Assembly: GCF_000335475.2 (NCBI RefSeq)
Contig: NZ_ANAH02000001.1
Location: forward strand, 434,001 to 498,000
DNA length: 64,000 bases
From: Cystobacter fuscus DSM 2262
Lineage (GTDB): Bacteria > Myxococcota > Myxococcia > Myxococcales > Myxococcaceae
Direction of reading: 5' to 3'
Below, one piece after another: positions 1 through 7,662 of the stretch. The notes under the pieces were generated by a model. That model worked only from the letters and a program-made list of their open reading frames with translations. It had not been told where the DNA came from and made no database searches. A program made the position numbers and the translations under genes. The first letter of the stretch is position 1. Each line of letters begins with the position of its first letter.

Positions 1-182
1 CTGGCCTGCGCCGCCCGGTTGCCGCCGACCACCAGCGTCTCCACGAAGCCATCGATCTCGACGACGGCCGGGCACACGTAGCGACGGACGGCACGCCCGG
101 ACGCCAGCGCCTGGGCGGCGGCCTCGCGCAGCCCCGTGGAGTCGATGAGGTGCAGGTTCCCCGGGTGGATGGTCTGGGCCAT
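1..182 (-). CDS. Hypothetical protein, N-terminal part only (runs off left edge)
   Basis: An open frame on the minus strand begins at ATG 182-180 and stays open for 60 codons to the window edge. It begins MAQTIHPGNL and continues with an alanine-rich stretch and a VCPAVVEIDGF segment. No family is recognised and the C-terminus is outside the window. It lies on the far side of a tRNA 3' end fragment, so it probably belongs to the distal end of an integrated element that extends leftward (inference). The start is the only ATG near the 5' end of the frame. Codon use is GC3-rich as expected for coding DNA here. Confidence 0.45.
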   Translation of the reverse strand, partial: MAQTIHPGNLHLIDSTGLREAAAQALASGRAVRRYVCPAVVEIDGFVETLVVGGNRAAQA

Positions 183-243
183 GCGGTGCTCGGCGGACGG
201 GCGGGAGTGCCAGCGGGAATGATGCCATGCTATCGCCCTGCCC

Positions 244-271
244 ACGGGTTCAAGTCCCGTACTCCTCGCCA
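244..271 (+). other. tRNA 3'-end fragment, candidate attachment site (attR-like)
   Basis: Bases 244-248 (ACGGG) pair with 256-260 (CCCGT) around a seven-base T-loop TTCAAGT, followed by a seven-base acceptor strand (ACTCCTC, 261-267), discriminator G and CCA (269-271). This is a complete T-arm plus acceptor 3' strand. No D-arm, anticodon arm or fully matching 5' acceptor strand precedes it; CGGGAGT at 202-208 pairs at six of seven positions but the intervening sequence does not fold as a tRNA. Integrases commonly recombine at tRNA 3' ends and leave such a fragment at the far end of the element. Confidence 0.6.
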
Positions 272-321
272 CAAGCGAGGATGTGGCACGCGAAGCCTGA
301 CCCGGAGCCGCCGAGAGAGCG

Positions 322-588
322 TCAGGTGGCGGGAGGACCGCCCTCCTGGCTCTCCCCGCCCTCGGCGTTGCCTCCCGGAGTGGGCGTAGCCGCCAGGGCG
401 AGGCCGACGTCCACCGCGATCTCCGGCTCGTCCTTCACCAAGTGGAACAACTCGTGACGGAACGCCTCGGGGGTGAGCTGGCAGGTCTCCGCGAAGTGCG
501 CCAGCTCAGCTCGCATGCTATGCGGGCCTCGTGCATGCGCTTCGTGCGCATCCCCCTTGAGAAACCAGTTTGGTAGGACGCGCTTCAT
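322..588 (-). pseudogene. C-terminal remnant of an unrecognised gene
   Basis: The minus-strand frame from ATG 588 to the stop at 322 reads like real protein in its second half: FAETCQLTPEAFRHELFHLV, then KDEPEIAVDVGLAL, then the GESQEGGP tail shared with the repeat at 2263-2322. Upstream of 588 the frame turns into antisense of gene A, so any longer N-terminus has been lost. I do not recognise the family. It could instead be a short intact ORF of 88 residues overlapping the 5' end of gene A by two bases. Confidence 0.35.
325..384 (-). repeat. 60-bp imperfect direct repeat, left copy, flanking module A/B copy 1
   Basis: This stretch matches 2263-2322 without gaps at about 49 of 60 positions and in the same orientation. 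Both copies read on the minus strand as the C-terminal end of a protein with the shared sequence GESQEGGP and a nearby stop codon. The mismatches fall largely at third codon positions, which suggests the repeats descend from the 3' end of one coding family. The pair brackets the A/B module. Confidence 0.6.
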
Positions 589-1390
589 GGCATCAGGACA
601 GACCTCTGCGCTGCAACTGCCATCGTTCCTACATGGCACCTTCCGCTCGGTGCAGCAGAAGACGAGACGGGACGGCTCGCGGTGTCGCGAGCAGTATCGA
701 GAGGAGGGCACCTTTCCCGTTCCGCGGCAGATGCTGGAGGTCTCCCCGGGAGAGGTGGTGGTGGCGCACGAGGTGGTGGACTTCCAGCGAGAACGCCCAG
801 CCTGGCGGTTGTACATGGTGTCGAGTGTCCTGGACAGTCTGCTCGATGCAGTGGACTCGCGGAACACGTTGTCCACGAGGGATGCCTATGAAGCTACCTG
901 CCTGGAGACGGCCTGGGGAGCGCTCTACTTCACCCTCGCGCAGCTGGGTCCGGTGAGCGCGGAGCGGACGGCGCGGCGCCTCCAGGCGGTGCTGCGCTTC
1001 TGGGAGCCGCTCCAGTGCGCGCGTTATCTCTTCAAGAAGCTGGGGGCGGCGCACTCGCTGGAGGAACTGATGGTTGCATCCTGCGACTGGGCCATGGATG
1101 CGTGGTGCCCATTGGGGGAAACCTCGGTGCGCGAGCGCCTGGAGGTGGTGGCGCAACGCATGGAGAACGCAACGCGGGAGGACTGCATCAACGCCATCTT
1201 CCGGGAGATGCCGCGAGCGCTCGCACATGTCGGCGAGTTGAAGCACGGGAAGGTGGTGGCCGACCCTGACTTCCAGCGCGAGCGCCTCACCTCACTCGAC
1301 CCGAGATCCTTCGAGCGGGTATCGGGTGCATGTACAGCGGACCTGATCTGGCTGTTGACTCGCTGGGACCGTGAGCTGGAGAAGCAGTAG
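587..1390 (+). CDS. Gene A, copy 1: 267-aa protein of unknown family, candidate immunity partner of gene B
   Basis: No signal peptide or membrane segment is visible, so the protein should be cytoplasmic. It aligns along its whole length with the product of 54925-55725. Shared blocks include PRQM..V.PGEV, SWGALY / AWGALY, RFW..LQ..RY, SLEELM / TLEELM, AWCP.G..SVRE.L, SREDC / TREDC, ELKH / DLKH and a C-terminal WDREL. ATG 587 is chosen because the two paralogues align from there (MASGQTS against MTQEHSP), while upstream codons do not align. The next gene downstream, 63 bp away, is broken gene B, and in the second copy A again neighbours B. Conserved pairing with a secreted nuclease-like protein suggests an immunity role; that is inference, and no known immunity family is recognised. 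Confidence 0.85.
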   Translation: MASGQTSALQLPSFLHGTFRSVQQKTRRDGSRCREQYREEGTFPVPRQMLEVSPGEVVVAHEVVDFQRERPAWRLYMVSSVLDSLLDAVDSRNTLSTRDAYEATCLETAWGALYFTLAQLGPVSAERTARRLQAVLRFWEPLQCARYLFKKLGAAHSLEELMVASCDWAMDAWCPLGETSVRERLEVVAQRMENATREDCINAIFREMPRALAHVGELKHGKVVADPDFQRERLTSLDPRSFERVSGACTADLIWLLTRWDRELEKQ

Positions 1391-1453
1391 GAAGCACTCT
1401 CGGTCGAACATCGCGTCCAGCAACTGCTTACATGAGCGGAACGAGAGGTACAC

Positions 1454-2259
1454 GTGAGTGCCGCCGCCGGTTGTCCAACCATGTCCCTGGCCGCGAGGTA
1501 CATGGCCCTGTACCTCGTCGCGCTACTCGCCGGCTGTACTACAACGTCCTCTGCGTGGTCCCAGGAGAGGCTGATGTTCGAGGCGCCGCGAGTTGCCGCT
1601 CCGCGTCAGGAAGTACTCTGCTTCCGAACGAGGACTTGATAAGCCCGGACATCACCGACGTCTCTCTCTTGGTGCTCTTCGAAATCAAACCATGGAATGA
1701 GCGAGCCCTCCAGGAAGGCCGTGAGGAGGCGCGGAGATACATCACCGCACTGAACCGGACCATTTTGGACGGTGCCTACTTCAAAGGTGGCACGAACTTC
1801 CACGGCGAACTCCTGATTCGCTTCGCAAGAGGGCAGTACATCTGGCGGCTGGAGTGGAAGACTTCAGAACCAGGAGTAGTGCAGTACCAGTGGACACGCA
1901 GCCAGAAGCCTTTTGATTCGGAAGCAGCGGCATACAAGGCCGCTCAGTGGGTGGACATCGAGGCGGAAGAATTGCGCCAGTATGGTGGGTGGGTGGAAAA
2001 GGCAGTGGAAGGCATGATGAGCCGACGTGAAAAGCTCGCTACCGTCACCGGGACCATTGGCCTGGTCATCGACCTCATCGGTGGAGTCGCGACGGCAGTC
2101 TTGTGGGGTGCAATCCTTGGCAAGAAGAGTTCAAACACGGGGGTTCAGCAACCGCCCACTCAGGGAGGAGGACAGGTCATTCCATTCCCGACACGTCCAC
2201 CCCCCACGGCTCCCCCTACCCAGGTGCCTGCCGCTGCGGGCATGTCCCTTTCACCCTGA
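1454..2259 (+). pseudogene. Gene B, copy 1: lipoprotein with PD-(D/E)xK-like core, broken by deletion and frameshift
   Basis: A GTG start at 1454 follows a GAGAGG ribosome binding site and opens a lipoprotein signal (VALLAGC lipobox). That frame ends at 1639. The rest of the protein continues in another frame up to 2259 and aligns with the product of 55813-56535: SPDITD, LLVLFEIKPWNE, a GGTNF segment and EPGVVQY. The intact copy has roughly 55 residues between signal peptide and core that are absent here, so a deletion plus frameshift has separated the signal from the core. Beyond the core this copy has a C-terminal membrane segment (GTIGLVIDLIGGVATAVLWG) and a proline-rich tail that the other copy lacks. 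It is likely nonfunctional as a secreted protein unless a second start is used. Confidence 0.7.
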
Positions 2260-2262
2260 TAA

Positions 2263-2322
2263 GTTGGCGGAAGGTCCCCCCTCCTGGCTCTCTCCACTCT
2301 CGGCTTTGTCTCCCGGCGTCGG
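2263..2322 (-). repeat. 60-bp imperfect direct repeat, right copy
   Basis: This is the partner of 325-384. On the minus strand it encodes a C-terminal tail (DPTPGDKAESGESQEGGPSA) and a stop. Here the tail joins directly to the truncated group II intron rather than to the FAETCQL-type coding sequence seen at the left copy. Confidence 0.6.
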
Positions 2323-2339
2323 GTCACCCGTCCACCCCC

Positions 2340-2990
2340 TTGTCGGGTAGGCCGGGGCAGTTGCCCACGTTGAGACGGTTGTAGGGCCTCGGTGTCCCCG
2401 CCATCTTTCCCTCCCTCGGTTCCATGTTCCGGTGCCCCCTTCCCTCCACAGGGTCCGCCCGGGTGCGTTCCCCTGCTTCAGCGGTACTACGAGGCACTCC
2501 GACTTCCTGACGACCTTCACGCCCGGCTTCGTTTCCTTCGCCAGCGCGCTACCACCGCCACCCGTCCTTCGCTCCCGCGGGAGTCGGGCGCCCATCTCCC
2601 TCGGGCCTGGGCTTTCTTCCGGTTGCCCTCCGGCCACTTCGACGTGGAGTCGTCAGCACCTCCCAGGTTCCTGGAGGACCCTCTTGTCTGCGTGCCCCGC
2701 TCTCAGACCCCGGCGAGACCCCAGGACCTGGCCTGTTTCGGCCCTGGGCTGCTGCCTTCCGCTACTCGTACGGCGTCGGCTCTCGCGACGATTCAGATCT
2801 TTCGAGGCTCAATCACGCGGCCCACATACTCGCTGTCTACGCTTCGCAGCCCGGGTTGCCCCGGCACCACGCAAGACTCGCTTCCGGCTGGTGGCCTCCT
2901 TTGCCGGGCGGGGTTTGAACCCGCAGGGTCCCTTCGTGAAGTTTCCGCTCCTACATCGCTTCCTCCTCACCCAAGCTTTGCCTGGCGCAC
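2340..2990 (-). mobile_element. Group II intron, 5' ribozyme fragment (truncated)
   Basis: Read on the minus strand from 2990, the sequence begins GTGCGCCAGGCAAAGCTTGG, fitting the GUGYG 5' end of group II introns. It continues with the structured GC-rich blocks typical of domains I-IV of bacterial introns, such as AAGCGAGTCTTGCGTGG, GTAGACAGCGAGTATGTGGG and GAAGGCAGCAGCCCAGGG. Near its 3' end lies the usual start of the maturase frame (MEPREGKMAGTP), but the frame stops within about 20 codons. No reverse transcriptase, domain V or domain VI follows. The right-hand repeat begins where the maturase should continue. It is therefore an immobile 5' remnant. The boundary near 2340 is approximate. 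Confidence 0.7.
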
Positions 2991-3166
2991 ACGAATCGTC
3001 TGACACCTTTCCAGGACACCTTTCCAGCCTTTCCAGCCTATGCTCTCCGAGCCCATACGCGTACACGTAGTTGTCGAACCGGCGCGCGAGCATAGGCGGC
3101 ACTCTCGGAGGCAACGCGCCTGTCGCCACACCGGCGCAGAGGAGTATCCTGTCTCCCACCATCGTA

Positions 3167-3183
3167 CTGGCACAGCGCTCGCG
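3167..3183 (+). promoter_or_regulatory. Candidate sigma-54 promoter for the TPR-CHAT gene
   Basis: CTGGCACAGCGCTCGCG has GG at 3169-3170 and GC at 3181-3182 with the required ten-base spacing. It fits YTGGCAC-N5-TTGC with one mismatch in the -12 element (TCGC). Transcription would start about 60 bases before the ATG at 3247. Sigma-54 promoters are frequent in myxobacteria. No activator binding site was identified. Confidence 0.35.
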
Positions 3184-3246
3184 CCCCTGCTTCCGGCATG
3201 AGCCGCGCCGCATCCGGCTTCCCGGAACGACGATCTGGAGGGGTGA

Positions 3247-6200
3247 ATGAACCGAGCACTCGTGTCGACGACGCTCATCGTCTTGCATTGTGTGACCTTC
3301 GCGACGGTAGCGCGGGCTTCGTCGGACGCCCCCCCGGAGGCAGCACCAAGGGCCGCGTCCGATGATCAGACGCTGATGAAGGTGGCGAGGTGTGCCGATG
3401 CGGACGCCACCGGACCCACGAGACCGGACGTCCCCGACGACCAACAGCTCGAACTCGCCCAGTCTCTCGACAGTCTCGCCATACATCACCACGAGCAGGG
3501 GCGTTACGAGCGCGCCGAGCCCTTGATCCGTTGCGCACTCTGGCTGCGGGAGAAACTCCTCGGGGGGCACCATGCCACCCTTGCCTTCTCGCTCAACAAC
3601 CTCGCCGCGCTCTACCAGGCCCAAGGCCAATACGCGCGTGCTGAACCCCTGCTCGTCCGCACACTGGAGATCTGGGAGGAAACCCTGGGAAGGAACCATC
3701 CCCAGCTCGCCACCGCGCTCAACAACCTCGCTTACGTCTACTACCTACAGGGGCACTACGCGCGCGCCGAACCCCTGTATGTCCGCGCGCTCCGGCTCGA
3801 GGAAAAGAACCTTGGTGAGAACCATCCCAAACTCGCCACGGTGCTGGGCAACATGGCCCTCCTCTACACACGACAGGGGCTCTATGCGCGCGCCGAGCCT
3901 CTATTAACCCGCGCGCTCAGGATTCGGGAAGCAGCCCTGGGTGAGAATCACCCCGACGTCGCCACATCCCTCAACAATCTCGCCGGCGTCTACGACGCAC
4001 AAGGAAGCCACGCGCGCGCCGAGCCGCTGTATGTCCGTGCGCTCCGGATTCGAGAAACGATCCATGGGAAGAACCACCCCGACGTCGCCACCATTCTCAA
4101 CAACCTCGCCTCCCTCTACAAGCATCAAGAAGACGTGGTGCGCGCTGAGCCCTTGCTGGTCCGGGCACTCGAAATCCGGGAAGCGGCCCTTGGCGAAAAC
4201 CATCCCGACGTCGCCAGCTCCCTGCAGAACCTCGCGAGCCTCTACCGGAACCAGGGGCTTCACGCACGCGCCGAGCCTTTGTTCGAGCGTGCCCTCAAGA
4301 TCTTCGAGGCGACGGTTGGCGAAAACCATCCCAACGTCGCCATTGTCCTGGGCAATCTCGCCGGCCTGCATCAGGCCCAGGGCCATGCCGGGCGCGCCGA
4401 AGCCCTGTACGTGCGCTCACTGCGTATTCTGGAGGGCACACTCGGTGGGAATCACCCCGAGGTCGCAACCATCCTCCGCAGCCTCGCCAAGCTCTACCAG
4501 GACCAAGGCTTCTACACCCGTGCCGAACCCTTGTTCGAGCGCACACTTCAAATCCAGCGGGCGAACCTCGGAGAAAACCATCCCAAGCTCGCCGAGGCCC
4601 TCGACGACCTCGCCAGGATCTACCTGGAACAAGGCACCTATGCGCGCGCCGAGCCCTTGTTCACACGCGCGCTCGAACTCCGCAAAGCGGCATCCGGCGA
4701 GACGCATTCCGATGTCGCCCTGTCGCTCAACAACCTCGCCGCGCTCTACGTCTCACAAGGGCACTACGCGCGTGCCGAGCCCTTGCTCACACACGCGCTC
4801 GAGATCTGGGAAGAGGTGCTTGGCAAGACCCATCTCCAGGTCGCCACCGCGCTCAACAACCTCGCCTACGTCTATTATTTACAAGGGCACTACGCGCGCG
4901 CCGAGCCGCTCTATGACCGCACGCTCGGGATCGAGGAAAAGACACTTGGCGAGAACCATCTTCAGGTGGCGAGCACGCTCAACAACCTCGCACTCCTCTA
5001 CAACGCTCAGGGACACTACGCACGCGCCGAACCGCTCTATGTCCGCGCGCTCCGGATTCGGGAGACGGCCCTGGGCGAGAACCATCCTGACGTCGCGGGT
5101 TCCCTGAGCAACCTCGCGGCCGTCTATGACTCACAGGGGGAGCCCTGGCGGGCTGAGCCGCTCTATGTCCGTGCGCTCCGGATTCGGGAGATGGCCCTGG
5201 GCGAGAACCATCCCGACGTCGCGAACACCCTCAACAACCTCGCCGGGCTCTACCAGTCAGAGGGACTCTTCGCCCGCGCGGAGACCTTGCTGGTCCGCGC
5301 GCTCAGGATTCGCGAGACCACTCTTGGAGAAAACCACCCGGACGTCTCCATTTCCGTCCACAATCTCGCCGCCCTCTACAGGAGCCAGGGACTTCTCGAG
5401 CGTGCCGAGCCCTTGTACACACGCGCCCTCAAGAGCTTCGAGGCGACACTCGGCGAGAACCACCCCAACGTGGCGCGATCCCTCGACAACCTCGCCGGAA
5501 TCTACTCGACCAAGGGAAACGCCGCCCGTGCCGAACCCCTGTACACACGCGCGCTCCAGATCCTGGAGGCCTCGCTCGGCAAGAAACATCCCGAAGTCGC
5601 CACTTCGCTCAATGGTCTCGCCAGCCTCTATGAGGCACAGGGCCAACACGCACGCGCCGAGCCCTTGTTCGTTCGGGCACTCGACATCCGGCGGGCAGCC
5701 TTCGGAGAGAACCACACCGAGGTCGCCGCGTCCCTCAACAACCTCGCCAGCTTCTATGAGGCCCAGGGCCAGCACGCGCGCGCCGAGCCCCTGTACGTCC
5801 GCGCGCTGGGAATCTGGAAGAAGACGCTCGACAGCAATCACCCCACCGTCGCCACCAGTCTCACCAATCTCGCCATGCTCCGCCTGGCCCAAGGCCGACT
5901 GGACGCGGCGCTTCCCTTGTTCGAAGAGGCGTTTTCGTCCTCCGAGTCCCACCTGCGCCAGGAACTCCTCGGCTTCTCCGAGCAGAACCTGTCCACCATC
6001 CTCGGCCGCCACCGCACTCGGGAAGAAATCCTCTACAGCCTTGTCCGCGAGTACCCGGACAACCCGCGTCTTCTCCAGCTCTCCCTCACCTCGGCGCTGC
6101 TGAGCAAGGGCCGCTCGTTCCAGGAAATCGCCAACACCTCGCGCATCATCTACCGCCACCTGGAACCCGCCGACCGCGAGCCCTTCGAGCGCCTGCGGGC

Positions 6201-7662
6201 GATGAGGGCGCAGCTCTCGACGCTCTCGCTCTCGGGTCCCGGCTCGCATTCGTCCGCGGATCACCAACTGCGGCTCAAGACCCTCTCGGACGAAGTCGAT
6301 GCGCTGGAAGCGGACCTCGCCAAGCGCTCAGAGCCCTTCCGCGCGCTCTACCGTCCGCCGCCTGTCGATCAGCTCGTCTCCCGGGTGGCGGCCGCGCTTC
6401 CCCAGGATGGCGCGCTCGTCGAGTTCATCGCCTACCGCAATCGTCTCTTCGCCTCCAGGGCGGATGAGTCCCTGTCGAAGGAGTACCCCCCCGCGCGCTA
6501 CCTCGCGCTCGTGCTTCTTCCCTCGGGGCGCATCCAGGCCGTCGACCTGGGTCCGGCCGAGCCTCTCGATCGTGCCGCCCAGGAGCTGCACGACGCCCTG
6601 GCGAAAAGACTTGTCGCCTATCTGCCCGCGGCGCAAGCCCTCCACGACGCGGCCTTCCGGCCCCTCCTTCCCCACCTCGACGGCGTGCGGCGGCTCTTCC
6701 TCGCCCCCGATGGTCAGCTCAACCTCGTTCCCTTCGATGCCCTCCACGATGGGGAACGCTTCCTGATCGACGCCTTCAACGCTTCCTACCTCTCCTCGGG
6801 CAAGGACCTGCTGCTACGTACCGAAACCCTCTCCAGCAGGGCCCCCATGGTCATCCTGGCGGATCCCTCCTTCCCTCCGCCGGATGCCGTCGCGGCACTT
6901 GAGGAGCGGAGCGCCCCCGATGCCACCACCTCCAGGCCACGCCTGGGACTAGGCAACGTTCCCTGGGTCCGACTGAAGGGCACCCGCCAGGAGGCCGAGG
7001 CCATCCACCGCATGTTTCCCAGGGCGCGATTGCTCCTGGGTCCGGACGCCACCAAGCAGGCCCTGATGAGCCTCTCCGCGCCCGACCTGCTGCACATCGC
7101 GACCCACGGCTTCTTCCTGGCTCAGGGACAGGCCTCGCCAGACACCCGGGTAGTGGTCGTGGATGCCGGAGGGATGAACCCCAAGGCGCTTCCCACCAAC
7201 CCCCTGTTGCGCTCGGGCCTGGTCCTGGCTGCGCCTCCTGGCGAGACCGAGGCACCTCGCCGAGAGGACTCACTGGCCACGGCCATGGAACTGGCGGGGC
7301 TCGACCTCTGGGGCACTCAGCTGGTGGTCCTGTCGGCCTGCGACACGGGCCGCGGCGGCATCAAGGTGGGCGAGGGGGTCTACGGCATGCGCCGCTCGTT
7401 CCTGATCGCGGGAACCGAGACGTTGGTGACGAGCCTGTGGCGTGTCGATGACACGGTGGTTCCCCAACTCATGCGGGATTATTACCGCCATTTGTTGGAG
7501 GGCCAGGGCCGCACCACCGCGCTGCGTGAAGCCATGAGGGAGCTGCGCCAGAGTCAGCCCCATCCCTATTTCTGGGCCTCGTTCACCGCCCTGGGCTCGG
7601 ATGCGCCCCTGCGGTCCCGAGCCGGCCCCGCCGCGGCGAAGCAGGCCACCCCGCGGCCGTGA
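3247..7662 (+). CDS. TPR-repeat protein with C-terminal CHAT (caspase-like) domain
   Basis: This is a 1471-residue protein. A signal-like N-terminus (VLHCVTFATVARASS) precedes 19 consecutive 42-residue TPRs of the kinesin-light-chain type (pattern ARAEPLYVRALRI then GENHPDVATSLNNLA), spanning about residues 87-885, with a partial twentieth. After a helical linker comes a CHAT domain (about 1230-1460) with the expected catalytic pair: His1287 in ATHGFF and Cys1365 in LSACDTG. CHAT domains are caspase/separase-fold peptidases, and TPR-CHAT proteins in bacteria are often activated through partners bound by the repeats. The N-terminus suggests export, which is unusual for a CHAT protease, so the substrate is open. 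The start has GGAGGG ten bases upstream. No neighbour is an obvious target. A degraded GST gene begins directly after the stop. Confidence 0.92.
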   Translation: MNRALVSTTLIVLHCVTFATVARASSDAPPEAAPRAASDDQTLMKVARCADADATGPTRPDVPDDQQLELAQSLDSLAIHHHEQGRYERAEPLIRCALWLREKLLGGHHATLAFSLNNLAALYQAQGQYARAEPLLVRTLEIWEETLGRNHPQLATALNNLAYVYYLQGHYARAEPLYVRALRLEEKNLGENHPKLATVLGNMALLYTRQGLYARAEPLLTRALRIREAALGENHPDVATSLNNLAGVYDAQGSHARAEPLYVRALRIRETIHGKNHPDVATILNNLASLYKHQEDVVRAEPLLVRALEIREAALGENHPDVASSLQNLASLYRNQGLHARAEPLFERALKIFEATVGENHPNVAIVLGNLAGLHQAQGHAGRAEALYVRSLRILEGTLGGNHPEVATILRSLAKLYQDQGFYTRAEPLFERTLQIQRANLGENHPKLAEALDDLARIYLEQGTYARAEPLFTRALELRKAASGETHSDVALSLNNLAALYVSQGHYARAEPLLTHALEIWEEVLGKTHLQVATALNNLAYVYYLQGHYARAEPLYDRTLGIEEKTLGENHLQVASTLNNLALLYNAQGHYARAEPLYVRALRIRETALGENHPDVAGSLSNLAAVYDSQGEPWRAEPLYVRALRIREMALGENHPDVANTLNNLAGLYQSEGLFARAETLLVRALRIRETTLGENHPDVSISVHNLAALYRSQGLLERAEPLYTRALKSFEATLGENHPNVARSLDNLAGIYSTKGNAARAEPLYTRALQILEASLGKKHPEVATSLNGLASLYEAQGQHARAEPLFVRALDIRRAAFGENHTEVAASLNNLASFYEAQGQHARAEPLYVRALGIWKKTLDSNHPTVATSLTNLAMLRLAQGRLDAALPLFEEAFSSSESHLRQELLGFSEQNLSTILGRHRTREEILYSLVREYPDNPRLLQLSLTSALLSKGRSFQEIANTSRIIYRHLEPADREPFERLRAMRAQLSTLSLSGPGSHSSADHQLRLKTLSDEVDALEADLAKRSEPFRALYRPPPVDQLVSRVAAALPQDGALVEFIAYRNRLFASRADESLSKEYPPARYLALVLLPSGRIQAVDLGPAEPLDRAAQELHDALAKRLVAYLPAAQALHDAAFRPLLPHLDGVRRLFLAPDGQLNLVPFDALHDGERFLIDAFNASYLSSGKDLLLRTETLSSRAPMVILADPSFPPPDAVAALEERSAPDATTSRPRLGLGNVPWVRLKGTRQEAEAIHRMFPRARLLLGPDATKQALMSLSAPDLLHIATHGFFLAQGQASPDTRVVVVDAGGMNPKALPTNPLLRSGLVLAAPPGETEAPRREDSLATAMELAGLDLWGTQLVVLSACDTGRGGIKVGEGVYGMRRSFLIAGTETLVTSLWRVDDTVVPQLMRDYYRHLLEGQGRTTALREAMRELRQSQPHPYFWASFTALGSDAPLRSRAGPAAAKQATPRP
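3505..5772 (+). repeat. Tandem duplication of a nine-TPR block inside the CHAT gene
   Basis: TPRs 1-9 (3505-4638) and 10-18 (4639-5772) correspond pairwise at an exact offset of 1134 bp. Repeats 2 and 11 share LATALNNLAYVYYLQGH-type sequence, 3 and 12 are the only ones with LEEK/IEEK, 7 and 16 share FEAT, and 8 and 17 share ILE with HPEVAT. The basic unit is 126 bp. The order of unit types recurs, which a single-repeat expansion would not produce. Confidence 0.75.

Noticed and set aside
201-271. Complete tRNA gene ending at 271
   Set aside because: A possible 5' acceptor strand pairs at only six of seven positions, the total length is too short, and no D-arm or anticodon arm can be drawn.
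2392-3070. Plus-strand protein genes of about 200 codons
   Set aside because: These frames are antisense to the group II intron ribozyme sequence and resemble the spurious ORFs often annotated over such introns.
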